The notes below the pieces were generated by a model. The model did not search any database, was not told the origin of the DNA, and saw only the letters and a program-made list of their open reading frames with translations. Positions 16,402 to 26,306 of a stretch of DNA of 41,458 nt are shown piece after piece. A program made the position numbers and the translations under genes. This stretch comes from Thiofilum flexile DSM 14609 (GTDB lineage Bacteria > Pseudomonadota > Gammaproteobacteria > Thiotrichales > Thiotrichaceae). Position 1 is the stretch's first letter. Each line of letters starts with the position of its first letter. The stretch covers positions 1-41,458 of the forward strand of contig NZ_KB904766.1 in the NCBI RefSeq assembly GCF_000380185.1. Reading direction: 5' to 3'.

Positions 16402-17147
16402 AATAGATTTTCTATAGTTAGAGCATCCGCCGGGGTATCCACACCCATACCGGGATTTTCTTGCGCTATGTCGACATGAATACTAAAACCATTGGCTAAA
16501 GCACGTAGCTGCTCTAGTTTTTCCAATGACTCTAAGATCACAGGTTGTAGCTGAGGATAGGCTTTGAGAAAGCTGACTCGATAGGCATACATACCAATAT
16601 GGCGCAAGGCATAATCAGATAAGGCCAAATCCCAACCATCGCGCTGATGCGGAATAGATGCGCGACTAAAATAAAGTGCTTTGCCAGCATTATCGCGCAC
16701 TACCTTAACACAATTAGGATTATTAAACTCCTCTAAGGACTGAATCGGTGTCGCTAAAGTCGCGATAGCCACCTCTGGATAACGCTGCATATTCGCAATA
16801 AGCTGCTCTAAATTGACCAAGGGCGTCAGTGGCTCATCCCCTTGTAAATTCACCACAATCGTCTGATCCGACCATTGATAGTGAGCCGCCACCTCCGCAA
16901 GGCGATCACTGCCTGTCGCATGGGTAGTGGCTGTCATGCACACCGTCGCACCAAAACCTTCACAAGTCGCACGTATGCCCGCGTGGTCGGTAGCGACTAT
17001 AATCGCATCCACCTGATTTTCGAGTGCTTTAGCCCGCTCATACACATGTTGAATTAAGGGCTTTCCGGCTAATACATGCAAAGGTTTGCCCGGAAAGCGT
17101 GTAGAGGCAAAACGAGCCGGAATGACCACAACAACGCCATGACTCAT
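16392..17147 (-). CDS. kdsB: 3-deoxy-manno-octulosonate cytidylyltransferase
   Basis: This 251-residue cytosolic enzyme activates KDO with CTP to CMP-KDO for attachment to lipid A. The nucleotide-binding start is '[18 protein letters not shown]' (residues 6-23). '[10 protein letters not shown]' holds the metal-binding Asp. '[13 protein letters not shown]' and '[15 protein letters not shown]' are typical. It is the last gene of the lipid A operon and overlaps the Trm112 stop by four bases (ATGA). Confidence 0.95.
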   Translation of the reverse strand: MSHGVVVVIPARFASTRFPGKPLHVLAGKPLIQHVYERAKALENQVDAIIVATDHAGIRATCEGFGATVCMTATTHATGSDRLAEVAAHYQWSDQTIVVNLQGDEPLTPLVNLEQLIANMQRYPEVAIATLATPIQSLEEFNNPNCVKVVRDNAGKALYFSRASIPHQRDGWDLALSDYALRHIGMYAYRVSFLKAYPQLQPVILESLEKLEQLRALANGFSIHVDIAQENPGMGVDTPADALTIENLLNC

Positions 17148-17335
17148 GATAAACGCTGCTCTAATTCATCACTCGTCAAAGCACGCGCCTCTTCCTCTAA
17201 TAGCATCGGCACCCCGTCCTTAATGGGATAAGCCAAACGAGCCGAATAAGAAATTAATTCTTGCGCGTCCTTATTATAGACCAATGGCCCTTTAGTGACG
17301 GGGCAGACTAAAATCGCTAATAATTGCTTTTGCAT
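17144..17335 (-). CDS. Trm112 family protein
   Basis: This 63-residue protein matches the YcaR/Trm112 family: '[17 protein letters not shown]', then '[26 protein letters not shown]'. In eukaryotes Trm112 activates methyltransferases. The bacterial forms are often fused to, or adjacent to, lpxK and kdsB, and their role is unclear. Only one cysteine of the zinc knuckle seen in some relatives remains, as in E. coli YcaR. It overlaps lpxK by 19 bases. Confidence 0.9.
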   Translation of the reverse strand: MQKQLLAILVCPVTKGPLVYNKDAQELISYSARLAYPIKDGVPMLLEEEARALTSDELEQRLS

Positions 17336-18336
17336 TGTGTACTAACCTCCTGTAAACGTTGCAATAATAACTCTTCAAACACAGGATCAATTGCTAGGGT
17401 AATAGGCAAATACCACGCATTACTCAGCGCTAAATGATGGCATTTAACGGCATCTTTTTCCGTCATTAGTATGGGATAGTCATTATCTAATAAAAAATCA
17501 TTGGCCTCAAAAGCATGATGATCCGGAAAACGCTTTAAAATAGGCTGTAAACCGGCTTGGCGCAAGGTCATTAAAAAACGCTCTGGATTACCAATACCTG
17601 TCACCACATTAACCGTTTTAGGGGCAAAATCAGCTAAAGGACAAATGCTTTTATCCTTTAGCGAGTAAAGTGTTTTACCCACTATGTGCATCTTAAAACC
17701 TAAATTACTGCTACCACCATTCACCACTTTAAAATCAATTTGATTAAGACGCTCTACGGATTCACGTAAAGGCCCTAAGGGTAAACAATGCTGATTCCCT
17801 AATAAACGCTCACCATCAATTACCACTATTTCAATATCACGCCCCATACTAGTGTGCTGCAAACCATCATCACTTAAAATAACATTACAGCTCGGATAGT
17901 GTTCTAATAGCTTTTTAATAGCTGCATTCCGTTTAGGAAAAACACAAACGGGTATTTGAGTACGTTGATAAATTAATACCGGCTCGTCCCCCGCCTCTAT
18001 GGGTAAAGTAGTGCTTTTTATAATAAGAGGCTCAACTAAGGGCTTTGTGACAGCATAGCCGCGACTAATTACCGCTGGCTGAAAACCCTGTTTTTGTAAT
18101 AGCTGGACTAAATGAATTAATAGTGGAGTTTTCCCTGTACCACCTACGGTTAAATTACCAATCACTATAATCGGTATAGGATGCTTAGTCGGGATAGTAT
18201 GTAAGCGCTGATGGGTACTTAAATAGCAATATATTAACTCTAAGGGCTTAAAGATTAATTTAGCCCAAAAAGGTGCTTTAGGTTGATACCAAATGGACTC
18301 AAAAAATTGGGTAGTGAGTAATTTAATACTAGCCAT
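17317..18336 (-). CDS. lpxK: Tetraacyldisaccharide 4'-kinase
   Basis: This inner-membrane-associated kinase, 339 residues, phosphorylates the 4' position of the lipid A precursor to make lipid IVA. It has an N-terminal amphipathic or membrane segment (about residues 20-40) and the P-loop '[16 protein letters not shown]' (about 57-72). 'VISRGYAV', '[22 protein letters not shown]' and the C-terminal 'FPDHHAF' and '[10 protein letters not shown]' follow. All family motifs are intact. It overlaps msbA by eight bases (ATGGCTAG). Confidence 0.95.
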   Translation of the reverse strand: MASIKLLTTQFFESIWYQPKAPFWAKLIFKPLELIYCYLSTHQRLHTIPTKHPIPIIVIGNLTVGGTGKTPLLIHLVQLLQKQGFQPAVISRGYAVTKPLVEPLIIKSTTLPIEAGDEPVLIYQRTQIPVCVFPKRNAAIKKLLEHYPSCNVILSDDGLQHTSMGRDIEIVVIDGERLLGNQHCLPLGPLRESVERLNQIDFKVVNGGSSNLGFKMHIVGKTLYSLKDKSICPLADFAPKTVNVVTGIGNPERFLMTLRQAGLQPILKRFPDHHAFEANDFLLDNDYPILMTEKDAVKCHHLALSNAWYLPITLAIDPVFEELLLQRLQEVSTQCKSNY

Positions 18337-20092
18337 GAGCTAATAGCTCATCCTTAAATTGCAAACTATGCAAACGACTATAGGCACCTTGTTGTTTTAG
18401 TAACTCCGTATGTGTACCTTGCTCAATAATATTACCGTCTTGTAATACTAAAATATGATCGGCATTTTCAATCGTCGATAAACGATGGGCAATCATAAAA
18501 GTGGTACGATTTTCAAGTAATTGCTCTAAAGCCGCTTGAATATGGCGCTCTGATTCGGTATCTAATGCGGAGGTGGCTTCATCTAAAATTAGAATCGGTG
18601 CATTGGCTAAAATCGCACGCGCAATGGATAAACGCTGGCGCTGACCACCGGAGAGCAATACCCCATTATCACCAATAATCGTATTCAAACCTTGCGGCAA
18701 TTGTTTAATAAAATCACTAGCATAAGCTGCCTCAGCTGCAGCCCAAATAGCCTCATCACTCGCACTTTGCATCGTGCCGTAAGCAATATTATTCCGCACC
18801 GTATCATTAAATAGGACTATCTCTTGCCCGACATAAGCAATTTGGCTACGTAAACTATGTAGCGTTAAATCCTTGAGATTAATATCATCTAAATAAATAT
18901 CACCACTATACTCTGGATAAAAGCGTGGAATTAAACTCACTAATGTAGTTTTACCACTACCCGAACGCCCTACTAATGCGATTTTCTTACCCGCATCAAC
19001 ACTAAAGCTAATAGTATTTAATACCTTTTTTTCGGTATCGGGATAAATAAAACTGACTTGATCAAATACTACTTTACCCGCACATTTTTCAAGTGTTTGT
19101 GTACCGTTATCAGGTTCAGTGGGGCTATCTAATAATTTAAATAAACTTTCACCTGCTGCAATAGCGGTTTGTAATTGTGCGCCTAATTGAGTGAGACTGC
19201 GCAAAGGGGCTAAAATTAAAATCATCGCCATAACAAATGACATAAAAGTACCGGGTGATAAGGTTTCTAAGGTACTTTCACGAGTGGCGAGAAATACAAT
19301 CGCCGCCAAAGCCGTTGCCACTAGAAACTGTACAAGCGGGGTACTTAATAGCTCCGTCACCATGCGCTTCATTTGCAATTGCATATTACGCTGATTCGCT
19401 TTAGCAAAACGCTCAGATTCAAATGACTCACCATTAAACAGACGAATCACTTTATGTCCATTTAATACTTCATGGGTAATCTGCGTTACATCACTCATGG
19501 AGTCTTGTACGGCATGGCTAATACGGCGTAACCGTTTCGTGGCATACATAACAATGAGGGCAATTAAAGGCACAATGAGCAATACCCCTAGGGTTAATTG
19601 CCAACTGCGATAAAACATTAACGCTAATAAACCAATAACCGTAGCGGAATCTTGAATAAGACTGGCTATTCCACGCGTTCCGGCGGATGCCACTTGATCA
19701 GTATAATACAAAATATGGGACATTAGCTTTCCGCTAGTGGTTTGCTCGAAATAGCGAATGGGTAAAGCTAATACCTGATTAAACACTTGATTGCGAATGG
19801 TTTGGGTAATTAAACGCCCTACTAGCCCCATGTAGTAACTAGACATAAACATAGTCACACCACGCAGGAGAAAAATCCCCATAATCCCAAACGGCAGCCA
19901 GCTAATCACAGCAGGATCACGCTGTAAAATAGCCTTATCTAATAAAGGTCCCATAATAGCGGCGAATAGCGGTTGGGTACTCGCACTAATAATTAACCCT
20001 ACCACCGCCAGTAATAAGTAACGCCAATAAGGAAGGGAGTATTTTGCTAAGCGCTTATAAACTGATAGCCCAGTCATACTGGCCTGTGGCAT
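18329..20092 (-). CDS. msbA: Lipid A export ABC transporter
   Basis: This 587-residue half-transporter flips lipid A-core across the inner membrane. Six N-terminal helices lie within residues 15-310. The ATPase domain has Walker A 'GRSGSGKTTLV', Q-loop 'AYVGQEIVLFNDT', signature 'LLSGGQRQRLSIARAI', Walker B 'ILILDEATSALD' and H-loop 'IAHRLSTI'. The length matches MsbA, and its position directly before lpxK is the classic gammaproteobacterial arrangement. It lies nine bases after exbD. Confidence 0.95.
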   Translation of the reverse strand: MPQASMTGLSVYKRLAKYSLPYWRYLLLAVVGLIISASTQPLFAAIMGPLLDKAILQRDPAVISWLPFGIMGIFLLRGVTMFMSSYYMGLVGRLITQTIRNQVFNQVLALPIRYFEQTTSGKLMSHILYYTDQVASAGTRGIASLIQDSATVIGLLALMFYRSWQLTLGVLLIVPLIALIVMYATKRLRRISHAVQDSMSDVTQITHEVLNGHKVIRLFNGESFESERFAKANQRNMQLQMKRMVTELLSTPLVQFLVATALAAIVFLATRESTLETLSPGTFMSFVMAMILILAPLRSLTQLGAQLQTAIAAGESLFKLLDSPTEPDNGTQTLEKCAGKVVFDQVSFIYPDTEKKVLNTISFSVDAGKKIALVGRSGSGKTTLVSLIPRFYPEYSGDIYLDDINLKDLTLHSLRSQIAYVGQEIVLFNDTVRNNIAYGTMQSASDEAIWAAAEAAYASDFIKQLPQGLNTIIGDNGVLLSGGQRQRLSIARAILANAPILILDEATSALDTESERHIQAALEQLLENRTTFMIAHRLSTIENADHILVLQDGNIIEQGTHTELLKQQGAYSRLHSLQFKDELLAHG

Positions 20093-20101
20093 GGTTATCC
20101 T

Positions 20102-20536
20102 TTATTGTGCTGGTGTTTTACGCGCCGATTGTGAGGTGGCGATGGAAAAGTTAGTCAACCCCAAGCGCCCGGCAATTTCCATCGCAGTGACGACGGATTG
20201 ATGGGTCGCATTAGCATCGGCTGAAATCACCAAAGCAGGTACTTCGGGCATTTCATTTAATGCCTGAGTCATCGCCTGAAATAAGGTTTCAGGCTGATTA
20301 TTCAATACCTCACGCCCATTGACATAATAGCGTCCCTGTCCATCGATTAATAACTCCAGCTTATCTTTAATCGGTGCTGTAGCATTAACATTCGTGGTGG
20401 GTAATTCGATTTTAAGATTCGAGGTGCGATCAAAGGTAGAGGTGACCATAAAAAAGATCAAAAGCATAAACACCACATCGACTAAAGGTGTTAGATCAAT
20501 GCCTAAATCTTCTTTAGAGCGGTTTCTAAAGTTCAT
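20102..20536 (-). CDS. exbD: ExbD/TolR family biopolymer transporter
   Basis: This 144-residue protein has a single N-terminal membrane helix and a periplasmic domain. The proton-channel aspartate is in 'IDLTPLVDVVFMLLIFFMVTSTF' (residues about 14-36). The periplasmic part contains 'LPTTN' and 'VISADANATHQSVV'. It pairs with the ExbB-like protein encoded immediately upstream (four-base overlap) to form a proton-driven motor. Location inside a lipid A operon is common in this phylum, and a role in outer-membrane biogenesis is possible. Confidence 0.92.
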   Translation of the reverse strand: MNFRNRSKEDLGIDLTPLVDVVFMLLIFFMVTSTFDRTSNLKIELPTTNVNATAPIKDKLELLIDGQGRYYVNGREVLNNQPETLFQAMTQALNEMPEVPALVISADANATHQSVVTAMEIAGRLGLTNFSIATSQSARKTPAQ

Positions 20537-21252
20537 GCCTCTTGCCCCCTTAAACGTGCTGCACGCGCTGCTTGTAGAGCACTTTCTGCCGCACTCACCG
20601 CCGATGCAGGAGCGGATCCAGCGGCTTTAGGTGCTGTGCTATTAGCTGTGCGATTATTATTAGTAATTTCTACTAATTTCAGCGCCTCTTGCTCCATACG
20701 CACCACATAGCCATCCACCCGGCTTTTGAAATAGCGGTAGAAGATCAAGGCGGGAATCGCCACGACTAAGCCCGCTACCGTAGTAATCAAGGCCTCTGAA
20801 ATTCCCCCGGCTAATAAGGCTGGATTCCCCAAACCGGCCTTATTAATCGCGCCAAACACACCAATCATGCCCAATACCGTGCCTAATAGGCCTAATAACG
20901 GCGAAACAGTCGCAATCGTACCTAGTGCATTGAGATAGCGCTCCATACCGTGTACGGCGTGCCTGCCGGCTTCTTCAATATTTTCCTTCATAATATGGCG
21001 CGGCGCACTACTACTAGCTAAACCTGTAGCTAGCACCTTGCTCATAATCGAACTATTATTTAAAGCTTCCAGCATAGGCTCGGTAATTTTGCCACTAGCG
21101 GCCATCTTACGAGCACGATCGATATCTTCAACTGAAATAATTTTCGAGGAGCGTAAAGCCCAGAAACGCTCAATAATGATAGCCATGGCGACTATAGAAC
21201 AAAGCAATAAAGGCCACATGACCATACCGCCCGCTTTAAAAAACTCAAACAT
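20533..21252 (-). CDS. exbB: ExbB/TolQ-type MotA family proton channel
   Basis: This 239-residue protein has three membrane helices (about 9-30, 117-140 and 158-180). Family motifs are 'MVMWPLLLCSIVAMAIIIERFWAL', 'ATVSPLLGLLGTVLGMIGVF' and 'ITTVAGLVVAIPALIFYRYF'. The C-terminal about 45 residues are Ala-rich and end in basic residues, longer than in E. coli ExbB. It is the first gene of a six-gene operon exbB-exbD-msbA-lpxK-trm112-kdsB, with overlaps or very short gaps throughout. The promoter would lie in the 21253-21379 gap. Confidence 0.92.
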   Translation of the reverse strand: MFEFFKAGGMVMWPLLLCSIVAMAIIIERFWALRSSKIISVEDIDRARKMAASGKITEPMLEALNNSSIMSKVLATGLASSSAPRHIMKENIEEAGRHAVHGMERYLNALGTIATVSPLLGLLGTVLGMIGVFGAINKAGLGNPALLAGGISEALITTVAGLVVAIPALIFYRYFKSRVDGYVVRMEQEALKLVEITNNNRTANSTAPKAAGSAPASAVSAAESALQAARAARLRGQEA

Positions 21253-21379
21253 TATACGTCAGCCTCATTTTATTTTTCGAGTTAGCCCAAGCTGCCATGA
21301 TAGATTGTCTTGCTTTTAAGATAAATAAACCATTGAAATATACAGCCTCGCTACGCCTATATAGCTATCATACCTATTC

Positions 21380-22726
21380 TTATTGTTTATATAAACCCGG
21401 AGCACGCGCTCGATTCACATTCCACCCACCTCGTCCGGGCTTAGATAAAGCAGTGACATAGGTATGAGAAACTCGTTGCGGTGGCATATTAACTCGCACA
21501 GGAGCCACATTAGCGCGTCTGGCTTGCTGGGCTCTTTGTTGAGCTTGTGCTCTTGCCACATTAGGATTCACAGAGCGCTGATTAGCTCTATTGGCTTGCA
21601 CCGGCACCGCTTTAGGGTTATTACGATTATTATTATTGCGCTGCTGAGTCGTTTGGGCTTGAATAACGGCCTGCCCATGACGGATCGGTGGCCCGCCTTG
21701 AATCAATCCATCAATGACTCGTGCGGCTAATTCATTCGCTGCATCAACTCGCGTTGGATTTAAAGTATTATGTGCCACTACTGGAATCACTCTCGCTTGG
21801 CGATTGGCGGCGGGTGCTGGCGCACGACGCGGCTGTGGAGCAGGCTCAGCTTGAGCTAAATTGCGCTGTAATAGGGGTGAATCAAGGGTAGGACTTGCCG
21901 CTAAGGCAGCCGCTTTAGCCGCCGCTTGCTCAATCTCAGCCGTGGAATCACGCGGCGCATCAGGTTCAGGTACAGTGACATTAGAGGCCGTAGCGACATC
22001 AGCAGGCGGCATACTAGGTAAAGTAGCATCACCTCGCAGCACAGCGGTCAACTCCGCAGAAATCCCCTCTAGATCTTGCTGTAACGCTTGAGTAGCGGAA
22101 GCCATGACCGTAGGCGTGGTTTTATTGCTTAAGCGCTGATATAGCCCTAAGACATTAACCACATAATTTTGGGTTTCGCGGTACGGAGGGATACCACCGT
22201 ATTTATCTACCGAACCTTCCCCCGCATTGTAGCCGGCTAATGCTTTACTCACATCACCCTTAAAGCGTGCAATCAGCCATGCCAAATAGCGTGCGCCCCC
22301 ACGAATATTTTGGGTACTATCATTAGGATTACTGATTCCAAAACGCTCGGCTGTTGCCGGAATAAGCTGCATCAGACCTTGAGCGCTTTTAGGCGACCTC
22401 GCAGTAATATTGTAACAAGACTCTACTGCAATCACGGATTTGATTAGATTATGATCCACACCATAACGATTAGCATACAACATAATGGTGTCATGAAAAG
22501 GCGCTGCTTTCTCACGTAAACGCGCTGCATCATAGCCTAAACACCCTCTACGAGAGGTTGTTGCCCCATTTGACCCTGCAAATTGAGGCGCAGATTGTAC
22601 CGCTTTCGTCGCACGGGCAGTCGTGAACTGATCAAAATCAACCGCTGCATCGGCAAAAGCGGTCTGTGTCGTTGCAACCGTCAGGGCTGCTCCAAAGGTG
22701 TAGGATAAAGTAGTTATCCGTTTCAT
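21380..22726 (-). CDS. Lytic transglycosylase (SLT domain) with Gln/Arg/Pro-rich tail
   Basis: From ATG 22726 the protein is about 448 residues with a Sec signal peptide (MKRITTLSYTFGAALTVATT..AFA). The soluble transglycosylase domain spans residues 75-200: catalytic Glu102 in 'VIAVESCYN', 'SAQGLMQLIPATAERFG', 'GGARYLAWLI' and 'LAGYNAGEGSV'. It cleaves peptidoglycan glycan strands to 1,6-anhydro ends in the periplasm. The remaining 250 residues are low complexity: an Ala/Pro-rich part and then a strongly basic Gln/Asn/Arg-rich stretch, unusual for the family and likely disordered. An upstream ATG at 22741 would add five residues before the signal peptide. It is the last gene of the mrcB operon. 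Confidence 0.88.
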   Translation of the reverse strand: MKRITTLSYTFGAALTVATTQTAFADAAVDFDQFTTARATKAVQSAPQFAGSNGATTSRRGCLGYDAARLREKAAPFHDTIMLYANRYGVDHNLIKSVIAVESCYNITARSPKSAQGLMQLIPATAERFGISNPNDSTQNIRGGARYLAWLIARFKGDVSKALAGYNAGEGSVDKYGGIPPYRETQNYVVNVLGLYQRLSNKTTPTVMASATQALQQDLEGISAELTAVLRGDATLPSMPPADVATASNVTVPEPDAPRDSTAEIEQAAAKAAALAASPTLDSPLLQRNLAQAEPAPQPRRAPAPAANRQARVIPVVAHNTLNPTRVDAANELAARVIDGLIQGGPPIRHGQAVIQAQTTQQRNNNNRNNPKAVPVQANRANQRSVNPNVARAQAQQRAQQARRANVAPVRVNMPPQRVSHTYVTALSKPGRGGWNVNRARAPGLYKQ

Positions 22727-22754
22727 TAATAGGTTTTCCATGCTAGGTGAACTG

Positions 22755-23456
22755 CTATGGTTTGAGTGCAGTACGTTCCAAAGTGGTCAATGCTACTTTG
22801 TTACGCAAATAGACCGGCTCTACTAGAGCAGGGTCTATTAATTCACCTTGTTGATAGGCATAAACGGCGAGTTGTGCCACATAGGTCGCATTAGGCAAAC
22901 AATCCGTTTGTATGTCTGTTAAATAATTCACAAAACGCGGCATTAATAACGCCTCGTATTGACGCCAACCATTTCCAACACCCACCCAAGAGGAGGCTAC
23001 TGCTGGAGGTAAAGGTGCATCATTAGGAGCAATCACACATTCCGCCATTAATGGCTGCATTCTGCCATCAATCAGGCCATAACTACCCCAATAAACCTCT
23101 CCCATACGGGCATCCAAGGCGACTAAGACCTGCTCAGCTTGTTGCGTTTGATACGCCTGCTGAGCCATGGCAGCTAAGGTCGATACCGGAATAAGACGTT
23201 TATCGGCGGCTAAAGCTAAGCCTTGAGCCACACCCGTGGCAATTCTTACTCCAGTAAAAGCCCCAGGGCCACAACCAAAGGCTATCGCCTCAATTTGTTG
23301 TAAGGTTACATTTGCCTCTAAGAGTACTTGTTCAATCATAGGCAAAATCAACTGGGTATGAGCTTTAGGCGTTAATTCAAAACGACTAAAGCAACCATTC
23401 GGCGTCCAAACGGCAGCCGAACAAGCCTCACTAGAGGTATCAAGCGCTAATATCAT
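22755..23456 (-). CDS. tsaB: tRNA threonylcarbamoyladenosine biosynthesis protein TsaB
   Basis: This 233-residue ASKHA-fold protein scaffolds TsaD and TsaE in making t6A37 of ANN-reading tRNAs. The N-terminal 'MILALDTSSEACSAAVW', 'AIAFGCGPGAFTGVRIATGVAQGLA' (about 59-83) and 'QVLVALDARMGEVYWG' are diagnostic. Its stop is followed closely by the transglycosylase, and its start overlaps the helicase stop (ATGA). The helicase-tsaB order is the same as yoaA-tsaB in enterobacteria. Confidence 0.93.
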   Translation of the reverse strand: MILALDTSSEACSAAVWTPNGCFSRFELTPKAHTQLILPMIEQVLLEANVTLQQIEAIAFGCGPGAFTGVRIATGVAQGLALAADKRLIPVSTLAAMAQQAYQTQQAEQVLVALDARMGEVYWGSYGLIDGRMQPLMAECVIAPNDAPLPPAVASSWVGVGNGWRQYEALLMPRFVNYLTDIQTDCLPNATYVAQLAVYAYQQGELIDPALVEPVYLRNKVALTTLERTALKP

Positions 23457-25405
23457 GATTTGCTAAAAAAGCGTTGTACGACCTCAAGTCTTTGAGTACG
23501 CGGCATACGCGGTAAACTATCTAAAAATACTTGACCATAACGGCGAGTCTGTAGCCGTGTATCACACAGCATCAGTACCCCTCGATCGTGTTGATCTCGA
23601 ATCAAGCGCCCTACTCCTTGCTTTAAAGCAATCACAGCTTGTGGAAGTTGATATTCTTCAAAAGGACTACCTCCGGCTTGGCGAATAGCATCCATACGCG
23701 CCACTAACACCGGATCACTCGGTGAGGCAAAAGGTAATTTATCAATAATCACACAGCTCAGTGCCTCACCCCGAATATCAACCCCTTCCCAAAAAGAAGC
23801 CGTACCTAATAATACGGCATTACCTAATTCTCGAAACTTTTCAATCAAATCCCGCTGAGACGTCTGCCCTTGGATTAGAATTGGAAATTCAATTCTATCC
23901 TTGAGTCGCTCAGCGGCCTCATTTAAAGCACGATAACTAGTAAATAGCATAAAAGTGCGCCCACCACAGGCATTAATTACCGGAATAGCAGCCTCCAGCA
24001 TTAAATCCATAAAGTCGGCATCTTGCGGCTCTGGTAAACCTGCTGGTAAGTACAAAAGTGAGTTATGCCAATAATCAAAAGGACTATCGAGTTGTAAGGT
24101 ACTCACCTCACCACTTAGCCCCATCCGTTGACTAAAATGCTCAAACCCTCCCCCCACCGATAAAGTGGCTGAAGTCATCACCCACGTACACGGCAATTCT
24201 TGCATCACTTGCTGCAAGGGAGCTGCTACATTCAGCGGGGTCACGGTTAAACTAAAGCCACGGGTAAAGGTTTCATACCACTGAACGCTATTATCCTGCT
24301 CCGTTTGCAATAGGTTTAAGGTATCTTGGAACTCATTCAGGCGCTCTAAACTCAGCGCTAGCTCTTTACTCCGCTCCGCCACGACTCCAAGCTCTGCTTG
24401 TAATGTTGCAATAGTGGTTTGGAGTAATACCATCTGCTGAGCAATGCTAGGCTCATCACGCAGCTTAGCCCAAGGTGCTCTTTGCCCGGGTGTATCCATG
24501 GCTAAACGTAAATCTTGCACTTGCTTTTCTAAGGCTTGTAACTCATTGCGTACCTTAACTAAATCAGCCGCATTCAACAGCACCTCAGTCCGTGTATCTC
24601 TAACCCAATCCAAGACTTGCCGACTACTAAACGTAGTACTAAAGAAATCCGAAGCAATATCTGGCAATTGATGTGCTTCATCTAAGATCACCACATTAGC
24701 CTGCGGCAATAGCTCAGCAAAGCCTTTATCTTTTAAAGCCAGATCTGCAAAAAACAAATGGTGGTTTACCACCACCACATCCGCCTCTTGTGCAGTACGC
24801 CGTGCTACGACCACGTGACAATCTTCATAATATTCACAATCGGCTCCCAAACAGCTATCAATCGTTGAAGTGACTCGCCCCCAAATTTCGGCATCTCGCG
24901 GTACTGTCGTCAGTTCTGCGATATCACCTGTCCTAGATATACCAGACCAATTTTTAACCCGCGCTAAATGACCTACGGATCGGCGGTCATTAAATAGCCC
25001 CTCGCGTTCGGTTAACTCTAAGCGCTGTAAGCATAAATAGTTGGAACGTCCTTTTAATAAAGCGGTTTTCAACCCCTTATTCAGTACCTTACGCACTAAG
25101 GGCAAATCTTTTAAATAGAGTTGATCTTGTAGGGTTTTGCTACCGGTAGAAATAATGACCCGCTGCCCTGAGGCTAACGCGGGCAAAAGATAGGCAAAGG
25201 TCTTACCCACTCCCGTACCCGCTTCAATAATCGCGGTGCGAGTGGTTTGAATCGCTTCTTGAATCGCCAAGGCCATGGCTTTTTGCTGCGGACGTACTTG
25301 AAAACCTGTAATCGCTTTGGCAAACACGCCCTCATCGGATAACCATTGCTCTAGGTCAATGGTTATCTCTGCTGGGGTCTCTTTAGCCTTATTTACGCCA
25401 CTCAC
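23453..25405 (-). CDS. yoaA: DinG/YoaA-type ATP-dependent DNA helicase
   Basis: This 650-residue XPD-like superfamily 2 helicase has Walker A 'GTGVGKT' at residues 63-69, 'ISTGSKTLQDQL', 'LLKGRSNYLCLQRLEL', an iron-sulfur cluster cysteine set ('YLC' plus 'CLGADCEYYEDC'), the 'VVNHHLFFADLAL' segment and the DEAH box 'VVILDEAHQLPD'. C-terminal motifs are 'FMLFTSYRALN', 'LLGTASFWEGVDIRGE' and 'GVGRLIRDQHDRGVL'. The enzyme unwinds DNA 5'-3' and in E. coli YoaA works with HolC at stalled forks. The intact four-cysteine set and the tsaB neighbour favour YoaA over DinG. Confidence 0.88.
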   Translation of the reverse strand: MSGVNKAKETPAEITIDLEQWLSDEGVFAKAITGFQVRPQQKAMALAIQEAIQTTRTAIIEAGTGVGKTFAYLLPALASGQRVIISTGSKTLQDQLYLKDLPLVRKVLNKGLKTALLKGRSNYLCLQRLELTEREGLFNDRRSVGHLARVKNWSGISRTGDIAELTTVPRDAEIWGRVTSTIDSCLGADCEYYEDCHVVVARRTAQEADVVVVNHHLFFADLALKDKGFAELLPQANVVILDEAHQLPDIASDFFSTTFSSRQVLDWVRDTRTEVLLNAADLVKVRNELQALEKQVQDLRLAMDTPGQRAPWAKLRDEPSIAQQMVLLQTTIATLQAELGVVAERSKELALSLERLNEFQDTLNLLQTEQDNSVQWYETFTRGFSLTVTPLNVAAPLQQVMQELPCTWVMTSATLSVGGGFEHFSQRMGLSGEVSTLQLDSPFDYWHNSLLYLPAGLPEPQDADFMDLMLEAAIPVINACGGRTFMLFTSYRALNEAAERLKDRIEFPILIQGQTSQRDLIEKFRELGNAVLLGTASFWEGVDIRGEALSCVIIDKLPFASPSDPVLVARMDAIRQAGGSPFEEYQLPQAVIALKQGVGRLIRDQHDRGVLMLCDTRLQTRRYGQVFLDSLPRMPRTQRLEVVQRFFSKS

Positions 25406-26298
25406 AGATATGACATAGCCTCCGCTAAGCCGGCTTGATTACCCGTAGCACGATAAATATCGGCAATAAATGACCACGTTTGGCGCTCTAAACCTGGATC
25501 ATCGGGTTGAACTTGAGCCGCTTTTTTCGCCATAGCCACTGCTTGAGCCATATCGCCCTGCTGTTTTCTAAACTGAGCAAGTTGCATCCAGAGCGTGGGG
25601 TTACTAGGCTCAATTCTTAGGGCGCGTTCCATTAGCTCACCGGCTCGACCTAAATTATTCCGACTGGCCTCATTACGTGCCGACTCTAATAAGCTACCAG
25701 CAGCAGGTGATAAGGGATAAGCCCGTGGCGCAATCGCAGGACGCGGAGCAGGAGGTGTATCCGTGCGTGTAGTCCGCTCGGTGACTAGCGGCGGGGTCGA
25801 TGTAGCAGCAGGACGGGGAACCGGTGCGGGTACAGGACGTGCTGGGCTAGGAGTTGGTGTAGCCGTAATAGGACGTTTTAAATCCAAAGTTTCTACCTGT
25901 ACGCTCCCCAAATCCTGTAAAGGACGGGTAGTGGACTTGGCAATAATAGTATTGACCACAGGTGGCTTTTTAACCGGCTTAGGGGCTACCACCACAGGGG
26001 CAGGAACAGGTCGTGGCCTTGGAGCAACTACTGGTGCCGGAATAGGTGTTGGTATAGGTGGCTGGTAATCATCCGGAACAGGGGTTTCGGTATAATATTC
26101 CTCGGTTTCTTCATCATAATAGGTCTGATTAGTTGGCTCGACATAATTACTATTAGTATTCGAGTCGGGATAGGCATCAATTGCTACCGAATCGGTAGCA
26201 ACAGGCGGCATAGGTGCTGGAGCACAGGCCTGTAAGCCTAATGCTACAACAATAACAGCGGCTAAACGCAAATGATCCTTTGGTTGTAACTTATTCAT
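25402..26298 (-). CDS. Proline-rich TPR lipoprotein
   Basis: This 298-residue protein has a lipoprotein signal peptide with lipobox 'LQAC' at about residues 22-25. A Glu/Tyr-rich and then strongly Pro/Val/Ala-rich spacer fills residues 28-200, with repeated APVV/RPVPAP units. The C-terminal 95 residues form about two tetratricopeptide repeats ('LLESARNEASRNNLGRAGEL', 'ALRIEPSNPTLWMQLAQFR', 'AVAMAKKAAQVQPDDPG'). Such lipoproteins commonly organise envelope enzymes. Being co-transcribed eight bases after mrcB, it may act as an accessory to PBP1b, much as LpoB does, though it is not homologous by eye. That role is an inference. Confidence 0.7.
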   Translation of the reverse strand: MNKLQPKDHLRLAAVIVVALGLQACAPAPMPPVATDSVAIDAYPDSNTNSNYVEPTNQTYYDEETEEYYTETPVPDDYQPPIPTPIPAPVVAPRPRPVPAPVVVAPKPVKKPPVVNTIIAKSTTRPLQDLGSVQVETLDLKRPITATPTPSPARPVPAPVPRPAATSTPPLVTERTTRTDTPPAPRPAIAPRAYPLSPAAGSLLESARNEASRNNLGRAGELMERALRIEPSNPTLWMQLAQFRKQQGDMAQAVAMAKKAAQVQPDDPGLERQTWSFIADIYRATGNQAGLAEAMSYL

Positions 26299-26306
26299 AG
26301 TGATCC

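Noticed and set aside
16468-16477. ATGTCGACAT palindrome resembling the aceA/mqo operator
   Set aside because: It lies within the kdsB coding sequence, away from any start, and is explained by codons.
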